A stretch of DNA of 64,000 nucleotides from Nocardioides daeguensis (GCF_019192965.1 NZ_JAHTKU010000010.1:248001-312000), one strand, 5' to 3'. Shown: positions 17,307-26,097, counted from the stretch's first letter. Made by a program: numbers and translations. The notes: generated by a model not told the origin, from the letters alone.

Positions 17307-18131
17307 TCAGCGGCGCACCCGCCACCTCACCAGCGCCGGCGTCGCCTCGACCTGGCCGGACTCGCCGACCGAGCGGACCCGGACCTTGTGCTTGCCGGGC
17401 TTGAGGTGCTTGAGCGTGAGCGGCGAGGTGCAGGACCTCCAAGCCTTGGCGTCGACCTTGCACTGGAAGGTGACGTTGGGCTTGTCGGCCGCGAAGCCGA
17501 CGGTCGCCTTGCGCTTCGTGGTGGTCTTCTTCGGCCGGCTGGTGATCGTCGTGATGCCCGGGGCGTCGTCGGTGGTGATCGTCACCGAGAACCCGCCGGC
17601 GAGCTGGCCCGTGTCGCCGCCGGCGTCGTCGGTCGCGATGAGCGTCCAGGTCCCGTTGGCGTTGCCGCCGTCGAAGACGGACAGCGAGTCGGCGAGGGTC
17701 GTCCCGGCAGGTGCGACCTCGACCGCGTCGACGTTGCTCGGGCGGTAGGCACCGCTCGGGCAGGCCGCGCTGTCCGGCAGGCTCGTCCCCGCGTCGTCGT
17801 CGATGGTCAAGGTGACTCCGACCAGGTCGCCCGAACCACAGACGTCCGACATGAGGCGGACCACCCGGTCGGAGCCCGGCGCGCGCAGGAAGACGTCGAG
17901 GTCGTCGGGCCAGGTGTGGAAGACGTTGGTGAGCACGACGTCGACGTCGGTGATCCTGCCCGGCAGGTTGGCGACGTCCACCGTCGCGGAGGTGCTGCCG
18001 ACGTCGGGCACGACGACGGCCGGCGGGTGGGTGACCGTGCGGACGGCCGCCTGGGTGGGCGTGGCGGTGGCGAGGCCGGCGAGGCCTCCGAGGGTGATGA
18101 CGCCTGTGGTCATCAGCGCGAGACGGCGCAT
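17307..18131 (-). CDS. secreted protein with proprotein-convertase P-domain
   Basis: A 274-residue secreted protein. A signal peptide (MRRLALMTTG through PTQA) is followed by one P-domain-like beta fold (about residues 40-185: ITDVDVVLTNVFHTWPDDLDVFLRAP and FDGGNANGTWTLIATDDAGG are its hallmarks), then a C-terminal Ig-like module of about 75 residues with a Cys pair (FQCKVDAKAWRSC). P-domains usually accompany subtilisin-like proteases, but no protease domain is present. The protein is probably a structural or binding factor at the cell surface. It lies 87 bases after a paralogue with which it shares signal peptide and C-terminal module. Confidence 0.8.
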   Translation of the reverse strand: MRRLALMTTGVITLGGLAGLATATPTQAAVRTVTHPPAVVVPDVGSTSATVDVANLPGRITDVDVVLTNVFHTWPDDLDVFLRAPGSDRVVRLMSDVCGSGDLVGVTLTIDDDAGTSLPDSAACPSGAYRPSNVDAVEVAPAGTTLADSLSVFDGGNANGTWTLIATDDAGGDTGQLAGGFSVTITTDDAPGITTITSRPKKTTTKRKATVGFAADKPNVTFQCKVDAKAWRSCTSPLTLKHLKPGKHKVRVRSVGESGQVEATPALVRWRVRR

Positions 18132-18217
18132 GGCTGGAACCTTTCCGAGGGGGAGGAGCTGACCTTCCCCAGACCTGCGGAGCCCCGGCCCTGATACGTC
18201 GAGTTCTCAGCCGCCCG

Positions 18218-19546
18218 TCAGCGGCGCACCTTCCACTTCACCAGGGCCGGCGTCGGGTCGACCCTGCCGGCACCGTCGATGGCCCGGACCTGCACCTGGT
18301 GCCTGCCAGCCGCGAGCTTGCGGACCTTGAGCGGAGAGCCGCAGGTCCTCCACTTCCGCTTGTCGACCTTGCACTGGTAGCTGAGGCTCTTGTCCGCACC
18401 GAACGCGGTGGCGGTGAAGGCGATGGTGGCCTTGCGCTTGGCGGTGGACCTCTTCGGCTTGGCGGTGATCGCGGTCTCCGGCGGCGCGTCCGTCGTGACC
18501 TCGAGCTGGACGCCGGTGATGTAGCCGGCGTCGCCGCCCGAGTGGTCGGCGACGAACAGCCGCCAGGTCCCGTTGGCGGCGGCGCCGTTGAAGACACCCA
18601 GCGACATGCCACTCGCCGCGGTCGGGGCCGGAGCCGGCATCGGGGCACCGGGATTGGTCCCCACGCGGTAGGACCCGGAGACGCAGGGCCCGTCGCTCGG
18701 CAGCGGAGCCGCGGCGCTGTCGTCGAAGCGCCAGGTGACGCCGACGACGTCCTTGTCCTCGCAGGCCTCGGACGTCAGGACGACCGACGCCCCGCTCGGA
18801 CCGACCAGCATGACGTCCAGGTCGTCGGGATAGGTGTGGGAGACGCCGCTGAGCACGACGTCGACATCCGTGACGGCACCGGGGCGGTCACCGATCGCGA
18901 TCGGGTACGGGTAGGGACCGGCCGGCCCGACCGTGTGGTCATCGGGGCCGATGCTGATCGCGGGCGTGGGTCCGCTGGACGTGATGGTCACGGTGAAGCC
19001 GCCCTGGATCGTGCCGACCACGTTCGCCGAGTCGTCGTAGGCCCACAGCCTCCACTCCCCGTTGGGGTTGATCCCGTCGAAGGCAGCGAGCGTCGGCCGC
19101 CACGTGCCGGCGCTGGGCAGGTCGTCATCGACCGTGGTCGTGTTGGCGGGCCGGTAGCTGCCGCTCGCGCAGCCCGATCCGGGGAGCGGCGAAGCGGCCT
19201 CGTCGTCGAAGGTCAGCGTCGCGCCGACGAGGGGGGTCGAGCTCGTGCCGCACACGTCGGACATGAGGGCCACGATGGCGTTGGCGTCCTCCGGCCCCTG
19301 GAGGTAGAGGTCGAGGTCGGCCGGCCAGGCGTGGGAGAGGTTGTTCACCACGACGTTGACATCGGTCACGACCCCACCGAGACCCGTCACCTCCATCTCC
19401 GAGGAGGCGTGGTTCCCATCAGGGATCGCGATGGGTGCGGTGTTGCTCTTCGTGCGGGAGTCGGCGTGAGCCGGCGTCGAGAGGGGAAGGGTGGCGAGGC
19501 CACTGGCGGCGATGAGGCAGGCGGTCACGAGCGCGAGGCGACGGAT
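18218..19546 (-). CDS. secreted protein with two P-domains; start uncertain (ATC or GTG)
   Basis: About 436-442 residues: a signal peptide ending PAHA, two successive P-domain folds (DVNVVVNNLSHAWPADLDLY and DVDVVLSGVSHTYPDDLDVM), then the same C-terminal Ig-like module as the neighbour (YQCKVDKRKWRTC). The conventional start is GTG 19528, but it has no ribosome binding site and removes the Arg-Arg start of the signal peptide. At 19546, aligned with the ATG of the paralogue and 8 bases after GGAAGGA, the codon is ATC. Either a rare ATC start or a mutated ATG fits. The pair arose by tandem duplication. Confidence 0.75.
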   Translation of the reverse strand: MRRLALVTACLIAASGLATLPLSTPAHADSRTKSNTAPIAIPDGNHASSEMEVTGLGGVVTDVNVVVNNLSHAWPADLDLYLQGPEDANAIVALMSDVCGTSSTPLVGATLTFDDEAASPLPGSGCASGSYRPANTTTVDDDLPSAGTWRPTLAAFDGINPNGEWRLWAYDDSANVVGTIQGGFTVTITSSGPTPAISIGPDDHTVGPAGPYPYPIAIGDRPGAVTDVDVVLSGVSHTYPDDLDVMLVGPSGASVVLTSEACEDKDVVGVTWRFDDSAAAPLPSDGPCVSGSYRVGTNPGAPMPAPAPTAASGMSLGVFNGAAANGTWRLFVADHSGGDAGYITGVQLEVTTDAPPETAITAKPKRSTAKRKATIAFTATAFGADKSLSYQCKVDKRKWRTCGSPLKVRKLAAGRHQVQVRAIDGAGRVDPTPALVKWKVRR

Positions 19547-19667
19547 GGCCGAGTCCTTCCAGAGATGGCTCGGGCCCGACCCAAGGGCGGCCCGAGAAGG
19601 TCGACTCCATCTAAGCCCGCCCGGGGCAGAAATGGAGACCCTTCTCCTATTTCTTTACCCGGTGGCC

Positions 19668-20879
19668 CTACCCGGCTCGCGGCCCCGGCCCGCGGTTCAG
19701 CCGGCTCGCCTGCCGGGTGAGGTGGTCCCGCTCGGCGAGGTTGGTCGCCCGCTCGGCCGCGAGCCGGTACCGCCGGGCGGCCTCGTCGCGGTCGCCGGCC
19801 CGCTCGTGCAGCCAGGCCGCGACGGCGTCGCGGCGGGGCAGGTCGGCGGGCAGGCCCTCGACCAGGCGCAGGGCGGCGAGCGGGCCGTCGACCTCTCCGA
19901 CGGCGACCGCGCGGTTGAGCGCGACCACCGGGCTGGGGGCCAGGCGGATCAGCTCGTCGTACCACTCGAGGACCTGGGGCCAGTCGGTCTCCTCGGCGGT
20001 GGCGGCGTCGTCGTGGAGCGCGGCGATCGCGGCCTGGGCCTGGTACTCGCCGAGCGCGTCGCGGGCCAGCGCCGCCTGCAGCACCTCGACGCCCTCGGCG
20101 ACCATCGCGGTGTCCCACGACGAGCGGTCCTGGTCGGCCAGCGGCACCACCGCCCCCGCGGGCGTACGCCGGGCGCGGCGCCGGGCGTGGTGCAGCAGCA
20201 TGAGCGCGAGCAGCCCGTCGACCTCCGGGTCGTCGGTCGCGGCCGCGAGCTGCCGGGTCAGCCGGATCGCCTCCTCGGCGAGGTCGACGGTGCCGCTGAA
20301 CCCCTCGTTGAACACCAGGTACAGCACCCGCAGCACCGCGCCGACCTCGCCCGGCCGGTCGAACCGCTGGCCGCTCACGGTCCGCTTCGCCCGGGTGATC
20401 CGCTGCGCCATCGTCGCCTCCGGCACCAAGAACGCCTCCGCGATCTGAGCGGTGGTCAGGCCGCCGACCGCCCGCAGCGTCAGCGCGATCGCCGACGCCG
20501 GGGTGAGCGCCGGGTGGCAGCAGCGGCTGAGCAGGAGCAGGGTGTCGTCGGCCTGCGCGGCCGGCCCCGGCCCGGGCTCGAGGTGGACCCGCAGCTCGCG
20601 GCGTGCGCGGGCGTGCGCCGAGCGCTGGGCGTCGACCAGCTTCCGGCCGGCCACGGTGACCAGCCAGGCCCGCGGGTTGTCCGGCCGGCCGCCGGGCTCC
20701 GGCCAGTGCCGCAGCGCCTCGACCAGGGCCTCCTGGACGGCGTCCTCGGCGGCCGCGAAGTCGGCTCCGCGGCGCACGAGGATGCCGAGGACCTGCGGTG
20801 TCAGGTCGCGCAGGACCTCGCCCAGGCCGGGCTGGTCGGGCTGGCCGGGCTGGCCGGGCTGGTCGGGCTGGTCGGTCAT
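19668..20879 (-). CDS. ECF42-type RNA polymerase sigma factor
   Basis: A 403-residue sigma factor with regions 2 (EDAVQEALVEALRHWP) and 4 (QIAEAFLVPEATMAQRITRAK) in the first 190 residues, followed by a roughly 210-residue C-terminal extension with TPR-like helices. That architecture, and a partner gene of the DGPF/YCII family directly upstream, define the ECF42 group, in which no anti-sigma factor is known and the extension controls activity. ATG 20879 overlaps the DGPF stop in ATGA. Repeats of Gln-Pro-Gly at the N-terminus (DQPGQPGQPDQPG) are coded by a short tandem repeat. Confidence 0.9.
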   Translation of the reverse strand: MTDQPDQPGQPGQPDQPGLGEVLRDLTPQVLGILVRRGADFAAAEDAVQEALVEALRHWPEPGGRPDNPRAWLVTVAGRKLVDAQRSAHARARRELRVHLEPGPGPAAQADDTLLLLSRCCHPALTPASAIALTLRAVGGLTTAQIAEAFLVPEATMAQRITRAKRTVSGQRFDRPGEVGAVLRVLYLVFNEGFSGTVDLAEEAIRLTRQLAAATDDPEVDGLLALMLLHHARRRARRTPAGAVVPLADQDRSSWDTAMVAEGVEVLQAALARDALGEYQAQAAIAALHDDAATAEETDWPQVLEWYDELIRLAPSPVVALNRAVAVGEVDGPLAALRLVEGLPADLPRRDAVAAWLHERAGDRDEAARRYRLAAERATNLAERDHLTRQASRLNRGPGPRAG

Positions 20880-21289
20880 TCCGTGACGACCGGCGGCTCG
20901 CCGAGGAAGGGCCGCACCTCGATCCACTCGTGGATCGGCTCCCCGCCGGCGCCGGGCGCGGCCGAGAGCCGGGCCGCGGCCTCGTAGGCACGCTCCTGGC
21001 TGTCCACGTCGACGATCATCCAACCGGCGATCAGGTCCTTGGTCTCCGCGAACGGGCCGTCGGTGACCGGCGGGCGGCCCTCACCGTCGTACCGGACGAA
21101 GGTGCCCTCGGGGGACAGGGCCTGGCCGTCGACGAACTCGCCGCGCTCACGCAGCTCGTCGGCCACCCTCCGCATGAAGTCGATGTGCGCGGTGACCTCG
21201 TCGGGCGTCCACTGGTCCATCGGGACGAGCTCGTCCTTCGCGATCGCGTGGCTGCTGCGGTAGTGCTTGAGCAAGAGGTACTTCGCCAT
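20876..21289 (-). CDS. DGPF-domain (YCII-related) protein
   Basis: A 137-residue protein starting at ATG 21289 with AAGGAG 6 bases upstream. It has the DGPF motif (VTDGPFAETKDLIAG) of the YCII-related family, a ferredoxin-like fold. These genes are the standard partners and main targets of ECF42 sigma factors; a biochemical role is not established. It is the first gene of the two-gene operon and carries the sigma factor's own promoter motif upstream. Confidence 0.9.
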   Translation of the reverse strand: MAKYLLLKHYRSSHAIAKDELVPMDQWTPDEVTAHIDFMRRVADELRERGEFVDGQALSPEGTFVRYDGEGRPPVTDGPFAETKDLIAGWMIVDVDSQERAYEAAARLSAAPGAGGEPIHEWIEVRPFLGEPPVVTE

Positions 21290-21337
21290 GGTGTTCTCCT
21301 TGGTCCGAGACGGCCATCGTGCCGCCTTCACCCCGGA

Positions 21338-21364
21338 GACGGAGCCGTCGGGGTGATCTCGACA
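21338..21364 (-). promoter_or_regulatory. ECF42 target promoter
   Basis: On the reverse strand TGTCGA (21359-21364) is followed after 17 bases by CGTC (21338-21341). This matches the ECF42 promoter type (TGTCGA in the -35 region, CG-C in the -10 region) and lies about 50 bases before the DGPF start, implying autoregulation. Confidence 0.75.
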
Positions 21365-21419
21365 TCGACCGGCAGGAAATCCGGGCGCCGATGTCGGTGC
21401 GGGTCCCTAGGGTTCTGCT

Positions 21420-22361
21420 GTGACGAAGCGTGGATGGTCGCTGTTCCTTGCGATGTGCCTGATCTGGGGGCTGCCCTACCTGTTCATCCGGATCGCGGTC
21501 GACCACGTGTCGCCGGCGGGCCTGGTGTTCCTGCGCACGGCGCTGGCCGCGCTGGTGCTGCTCCCGCTGGCGCTCGTACGACGCGAGGTCGCTCCGGTGC
21601 TCACCCGGTGGCGGCCGCTGGTGCTGTTCGCGGTCATCGAGATCATGATCCCGTGGGTGCTGCTGGGCCACGCCGAGCAGCGGATCTCCTCGTCGCTGGC
21701 CGGCCTGCTGGTCGCCGCCGTGCCGCTGTTCGGCGCGCTGGCGTTCCTGGTCACCCGTCACGCCGAGCGGTTCACCGTCGCGCAGACCGGCGGGCTGGCG
21801 CTCGGGTTCGCGGGCGTGGCGTGCCTGGTCGGTCTCGACATCGGGCACATCGACGTCCTCGCCGTGGTCGAGATGCTCGGCGTCGCCGTCTGCTACGCCA
21901 CCGGCCCGATCATCCTCGCGCGCTCGTTCCACGACGTGTCCGGGCTCGGCGTGATGGCGTGCGCGCTCACCCTGACCGCGGTCGTCTACACACCCTTCGG
22001 GATCGTCGACCCGCCGACCGACCTCCCGGCGAAGGCGTGGCTGAGCGTCGTCGTGCTGGCCCTGGTCTGCACCGCGCTGGCGTTCGTGGTGTTCCTCGAG
22101 CTGATCAAGGTCGCCGGCCCGACCCGGTCGACGATCATCACCTACGTCAACCCGGCGGTCGCGATCGTGCTGGGCGTGCTGCTCCTCGACGAGGAGCTGA
22201 CCACCGGCATGCTCGTCGGGTTCCCGCTGATCCTCATCGGTTGCGTCGTGGCCGCAGGCGGACGCGCCGCCGAGGCCGACGCGACGACCGTCGCCAGCAG
22301 CGAGCCGGGCGCCGACGTCGTGCTTACGGTCGAGGCGGACCCTCAGCCCTCCGGCTCCTGA
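21420..22361 (+). CDS. EamA-family (DMT) transporter
   Basis: A 313-residue membrane protein with ten predicted helices arranged as two EamA repeats (IWGLPYLFIRIAV in the first; ALVCTALAFVVFLELIKVAG and TIITYVNPAVAIVLGVLLLDE in the second). EamA proteins export small metabolites such as amino acids. GTG 21420 stands 6 bases after TAGGGT (21408-21413), so the message should be leaderless. The tail of about 30 residues after the last helix is hydrophilic. It overlaps the convergent EamA gene by 19 bases at the 3' ends, but the two are not close paralogues. Confidence 0.85.
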   Translation: MTKRGWSLFLAMCLIWGLPYLFIRIAVDHVSPAGLVFLRTALAALVLLPLALVRREVAPVLTRWRPLVLFAVIEIMIPWVLLGHAEQRISSSLAGLLVAAVPLFGALAFLVTRHAERFTVAQTGGLALGFAGVACLVGLDIGHIDVLAVVEMLGVAVCYATGPIILARSFHDVSGLGVMACALTLTAVVYTPFGIVDPPTDLPAKAWLSVVVLALVCTALAFVVFLELIKVAGPTRSTIITYVNPAVAIVLGVLLLDEELTTGMLVGFPLILIGCVVAAGGRAAEADATTVASSEPGADVVLTVEADPQPSGS

Positions 22362-23329
22362 CCGAGCGCCGCGGGCGCGGCGACGCCCTGCTTCTTCCGG
22401 GCCGGCGCCCTGCGGGCCACGCCGACGCCGAGCAGTGCGAGCACGCCGCCGGCGTACGCCACGACGGGCGGGACCTCGTCGAGGAGGATCAGGCCGAGCA
22501 CGATCGTCAGAGGCGGCACCAGATAGGTCGTCACGCCGAGGGTCGAGGCGCTCATGTGCCGCAGGGCGTAGGCGTAGGTCGTGAACGCGATCGCGGTCGG
22601 GAAGACGCCGAGGTAGGCCAGCCACAGCGTCGACGACAGCGGTGCGGCGCCGACCTCGCTGACCAGCCGGCCGGCCCAGGGCAAGCAGGTCACGACGCCG
22701 ACGGTGCAGGCCAGCCAGGTGACGTGCACGGCGGAGAGCTCGGCGACGAGCGGCTTCTGCACGATCACGCTCACCGAGTAGGCCGCCGCGGGCACCAGGC
22801 ACAGCACGATGCCCAGCAGGTCGCCGGTGTTGTCCCCGCCCGAGGTGGACAGGCCGATCACGACGACGCCCGAGAACGCCAGGGCCAACCCGGCGGCGAG
22901 CGGGGCCGTGAACCGCTCGCCGAGGAACAGGGCCGCCAGAACCGCGATGAGGACGGGGGAGACCTGCAGCAGCATCGACGCCGTCCCCGCGTCGACCCGC
23001 TGCTCGCCGGCGTTGAGGGAGAGGTTGTAGATCGCGAACCAGAGCACGCCGATCGTCGCGATCGAGGCCCACTGACGCCGGGTCGGGCGGGGCAGTCCCT
23101 GGGCCAGCGCGACCGGGGCGAGAGCCAGCGCGCCGACCGTCAGCCGGCCCAGCGACAACGCCCCCGCGGAGAAGTCGTGAGCCAGATGCCGGATGCCGAC
23201 GAAGGCACTGGCCCACAGCAGCAGGGTCACCGCGACCGCGGCCAGCGGCAGCAGCCCGCTGCGCCCGGACGCGCGGCCGCGGCTCGGTAGGCGAACGCCT
23301 GCGCTCACGGGCAGGTCGGAGGCGGGCAC
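22343..23329 (-). CDS. EamA-family (DMT) transporter
   Basis: A 328-residue ten-helix transporter with two EamA repeats (LLLWASAFVGIRHLA; FPTAIAFTTYAYALRHM and YLVPPLTIVLGLILLDE). It has a basic N-terminal segment of about 28 residues before the first helix and a basic C-terminal tail. The substrate is unknown; an exporter of metabolites is likely. The ATG at 23329 is used; GTG at 23302 is an alternative. It sits downstream of regX3 on the opposite reading direction relation, 42 bases beyond the response-regulator stop, and could receive read-through from that operon. Confidence 0.85.
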   Translation of the reverse strand: MPASDLPVSAGVRLPSRGRASGRSGLLPLAAVAVTLLLWASAFVGIRHLAHDFSAGALSLGRLTVGALALAPVALAQGLPRPTRRQWASIATIGVLWFAIYNLSLNAGEQRVDAGTASMLLQVSPVLIAVLAALFLGERFTAPLAAGLALAFSGVVVIGLSTSGGDNTGDLLGIVLCLVPAAAYSVSVIVQKPLVAELSAVHVTWLACTVGVVTCLPWAGRLVSEVGAAPLSSTLWLAYLGVFPTAIAFTTYAYALRHMSASTLGVTTYLVPPLTIVLGLILLDEVPPVVAYAGGVLALLGVGVARRAPARKKQGVAAPAALGQEPEG

Positions 23330-23371
23330 GTGACGACGCTACGGGCTGGGGCCTCCGCGGTCGTGCGGATT

Positions 23372-24049
23372 TCAGACGTCGAACTTGTAGCCCAGGCCGC
23401 GCACCGTGACCAGGTACTTCGGCTCGCTGGGCTCCGGCTCGAGCTTGGCGCGCAGCCGCTTGACGTGCACGTCGAGGGTCTTGGTGTCGCCGACGTAGTC
23501 GGAGCCCCAGACCCGGTCGATGAGCTGGCCGCGGGTCAGCACCCGGCCCGGGTTGCGCAGGAACATCTCGAGGAGCTCGAACTCCTTGAGCGGCAGCCGC
23601 TGCTCGGTGCCGTCGACGGTCACGACGTGGCGCTCGACGTCCATGCGCACCGGCCCGGCCTCGAGGGTGTCGGGCAGCAGCTCGTCGCCGATGCCGCGGC
23701 GCAGGACGGCGCGGATCCGGGCGACCAGCTCGCGGGGGGAGTACGGCTTGGTGACGTAGTCGTCGGCGCCGAGCTCGAGCCCGACCACCTTGTCGACCTC
23801 GTCGTCCTTGGCGCTGACCATGATCACCGGGACGTTCGACGTCTGCCGGATGGTGCGGCACACCTCGGTGCCGGGAATGCCCGGCAGCATGAGGTCGAGC
23901 AGCACGATGTCGGCGCCGTTGCGGTCGAACTCCTTGAGCGCCTCGTTCCCGTCGGCCGCGATCGCGACCTCGAACCCCTCCTTGCGGAGCAGGTACGCGA
24001 GGGCGTCGCTGTAGCTCTCCTCGTCCTCGACGACAAGTACCCGGGTCAT
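23372..24049 (-). CDS. regX3: two-component response regulator RegX3/PhoP type
   Basis: A 225-residue OmpR-family regulator. The receiver domain has the acidic pocket VVEDEES, the phosphoacceptor Asp in VLLDLMLPG (about residue 52), and the Lys of YVTKPYSP. The C-terminal winged helix has LPLKEFELLEMFLRNPGRVLTR and RLRAKLEPEP with DVHVKRLR. It controls phosphate starvation genes. It overlaps the sensor kinase gene in ATGA, so the two are translated together. A PHO box upstream of phoU and senX3 suggests it controls its own operon. Confidence 0.93.
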   Translation of the reverse strand: MTRVLVVEDEESYSDALAYLLRKEGFEVAIAADGNEALKEFDRNGADIVLLDLMLPGIPGTEVCRTIRQTSNVPVIMVSAKDDEVDKVVGLELGADDYVTKPYSPRELVARIRAVLRRGIGDELLPDTLEAGPVRMDVERHVVTVDGTEQRLPLKEFELLEMFLRNPGRVLTRGQLIDRVWGSDYVGDTKTLDVHVKRLRAKLEPEPSEPKYLVTVRGLGYKFDV

Positions 24050-25254
24050 GCGTCCTCCTGATCCTTCGTGCGTCCGCCCGGCGCTTCCGGGGTGGACGCG
24101 AGCGGTGCGAGCCGCAGGTACGGCCCGTCCGCCTCGTGGTCCGGGTGCTGCGGCAGCGTGAGGGTGAAGGTCGAGCCCTGGCCCTCCACCGACCACACGC
24201 GCACCTCGCCGCCGTGGGTGGCGGCCACGTGCTTGACGATCGACAGCCCCAGACCGGTGCCGCCGGTCGAGCGGTGCCGGGCCGGGTCGACCCGGTAGAA
24301 CCGCTCGAAGATGCGCTCGACCTCGGCCTCGGGGATGCCGATGCCCTGGTCGATGACGGAGATCTCCACGTTGGGCCCGACCCGCTTGCGGGTCACCACG
24401 ACGCGGGAGTTGGGCTCGGAGTAGGCCACGGCGTTCGCCACCAGGTTGGCGACGGCGGCGCCGACCTGCTTCTCGCTGCCGAGGACCTTGAGCCCCTCCT
24501 CGCCCTCGGCGATGAGCTGGATGTCCTTGGCGTTGGCGTTCATGTCGACGAAGTCGACCGCGGAGGCGACCACGTCGTCGATCGAGACCGGCACCGGCGA
24601 GTCGAGCGGCTCGTCGCCCTGCAACCTCGAGAGCTCGATGATCTGCTGGATCAGCCGGGACAGGCGGTCGCTCTCGGTGAGCATGCGCGAGGCGAACCGG
24701 TAGACCGCGTCCGGGTCGTCGGCGGCGTCCTGGACCGCCTCGGCGAGCAGCCGCATCGCGCCGACCGGGGTCTTGAGCTCGTGGCTCACGTTGGCCACGA
24801 AGTCGCGGCGTACCGCGTCGACCTGGCGCTCGCGGGTGCGGTCCTCGACCAGGGCGAGGACCAGGCGCGAGCCCAGGGGCGCCACCCGTGCGGTGACGTG
24901 GCGCGGCGTACCGGCCGCCCGCGGCACGATCAGCTCGGTCTCGCGGATCTGGCCGTCGCGGCGCACCTGCCGGATCAGGCCCCCGAGCTCGTCGGAGAGC
25001 AGCGTCGTCCCTCGCACGAAGCCCATGGCGTACGCCGGCGCGGACGCCTTGACGACGGCGTCGGACTCGTCGACGACCACCGCGCTGCTGCGCAGCACGG
25101 AGAGCACGGCGGCCACCCCGTCGGGCAGCAGCGGCTCGTCCGGCGCCTGGAAGACACGCTGCTGGCGGTCGCTCAGGTGCCATGCGAACATGGCCCCGCC
25201 CGCCACGAGGGCGCCGAGGAGCGCGGCCACGAAGGCCTGCGTCGTCGGATCCAC
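24046..25254 (-). CDS. senX3: sensor histidine kinase SenX3/PhoR type
   Basis: A 402-residue sensor kinase with one N-terminal membrane helix (FVAALLGALVAGGAMFAW), a PAS domain (about residues 50-145), the HisKA box FVANVSHELKTPVGAMRLL with the phosphorylated His, and the HATPase boxes NAVAYSE, DQGIGIP and GTGLGLSIVKH. It should sense phosphate status via PhoU and the Pst system. The start GTG 25254 is chosen over longer frames because the reverse-strand -10 box TACGAT (25261-25266) lies 6 bases before it, predicting leaderless translation. It is divergent from phoU. Confidence 0.93.
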   Translation of the reverse strand: MDPTTQAFVAALLGALVAGGAMFAWHLSDRQQRVFQAPDEPLLPDGVAAVLSVLRSSAVVVDESDAVVKASAPAYAMGFVRGTTLLSDELGGLIRQVRRDGQIRETELIVPRAAGTPRHVTARVAPLGSRLVLALVEDRTRERQVDAVRRDFVANVSHELKTPVGAMRLLAEAVQDAADDPDAVYRFASRMLTESDRLSRLIQQIIELSRLQGDEPLDSPVPVSIDDVVASAVDFVDMNANAKDIQLIAEGEEGLKVLGSEKQVGAAVANLVANAVAYSEPNSRVVVTRKRVGPNVEISVIDQGIGIPEAEVERIFERFYRVDPARHRSTGGTGLGLSIVKHVAATHGGEVRVWSVEGQGSTFTLTLPQHPDHEADGPYLRLAPLASTPEAPGGRTKDQEDA

Positions 25255-25315
25255 GTCCCGATCGTACGGCGAGCGCCGCTCCGCGCTCCGCATCGCCGAG
25301 GGCATGCTTCGCGAT

Positions 25316-25333
25316 GTTCACCCCCCGTTCACC
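25316..25333. promoter_or_regulatory. PHO box between senX3-regX3 and phoU
   Basis: Two perfect direct repeats GTTCACC-N4-GTTCACC with the 11-base period of actinobacterial PHO boxes (PhoP/RegX3 sites). It lies 44 bases before phoU and 62 bases from senX3. Confidence 0.85.
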
Positions 25334-25376
25334 GCGCCTCGCTTGCTGGACACCTCCGCTCCGTACGCTGAGGTCC

Positions 25377-26030
25377 ATGCGTGACGCCTACACCGACCAG
25401 CTCGACGCGATCTTCGACGACCTCGCCGGGATCTCCCGCCGCGTCCAGACCGCGGTCGGCGAGGCCACCCAGGCCCTGATGACCGGAGACTCCTCGGTCG
25501 CCGAGAAGGTGATCAGCCAGGACGCCGACATCGACCGCGCGCGCGAGAAGGTCGAGGACTCCTGTTTCGCCCTGCTCTCCCTGCAGCAGCCCGTCGCCGG
25601 CGACCTGCGCACCGTCGTCGCCGCGCTCCGCATGGTCGCCGAGCTCGAGCGGATGGGCGACCTGTCCGTCCACGTCGCCAAGATCGCCCGCCTCCGCGTC
25701 CCCGACGTCGCCGTCCCCGAGGAGGTCCGCCCGACCGTCGCCCGGATGGCCGAGGTCGCCGAGGACATGGTCGGCCGAGTCACCGAGGTGATCTCCGGGC
25801 GTGACGTCGAGGCCGCCATCGCGCTGGGCCGCGACGACGAGGAGATGGACCAGCTGCGCCGCCGCAGCTTCACCGAGCTGCTCGGCGACGAGTGGGCCCA
25901 CGGCGTCGAGGCCGCGGTCGACATCGCCCTGCTCGGCCGCTACTACGAGCGGATCGCCGACCACGCCGTCTCCGTCGCCAACCGCGTCATCTTCGTGGTC
26001 ACCGGCCACAACCCGGCGCCGGCCGCCTGA
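25377..26030 (+). CDS. phoU: phosphate signalling protein PhoU
   Basis: A 217-residue all-helical protein with two PhoU repeats (MRDAYTDQLDAIFDDLAGIS with LRMVAELERMGDLSVHVAKIA; MDQLRRRSFTELL with LLGRYYERIADHAVSVANRV). The E-R-x-G-D and ERIADHAV metal-binding motifs are intact. PhoU links the Pst transporter to the SenX3 kinase. ATG 25377 follows TACGCT (25364-25369) by 7 bases, so the transcript is predicted leaderless; TTGCTG at 25343 is a candidate -35. A strong terminator follows. Confidence 0.92.
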   Translation: MRDAYTDQLDAIFDDLAGISRRVQTAVGEATQALMTGDSSVAEKVISQDADIDRAREKVEDSCFALLSLQQPVAGDLRTVVAALRMVAELERMGDLSVHVAKIARLRVPDVAVPEEVRPTVARMAEVAEDMVGRVTEVISGRDVEAAIALGRDDEEMDQLRRRSFTELLGDEWAHGVEAAVDIALLGRYYERIADHAVSVANRVIFVVTGHNPAPAA

Positions 26031-26044
26031 GCCCGCCCGGACGC

Positions 26045-26086
26045 ACGGATCGGCCCGCCCCGGTTTCCCGGGGCGGGCCGATCCGT
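26045..26086. terminator. strong hairpin terminator after phoU
   Basis: A perfect 19-bp stem (26045-26063 / 26068-26086) with a TTTC loop, 14 bases past the phoU stop and facing the convergent MFS gene. Confidence 0.85.
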
Positions 26087-26097
26087 CTCTTCGTGGG

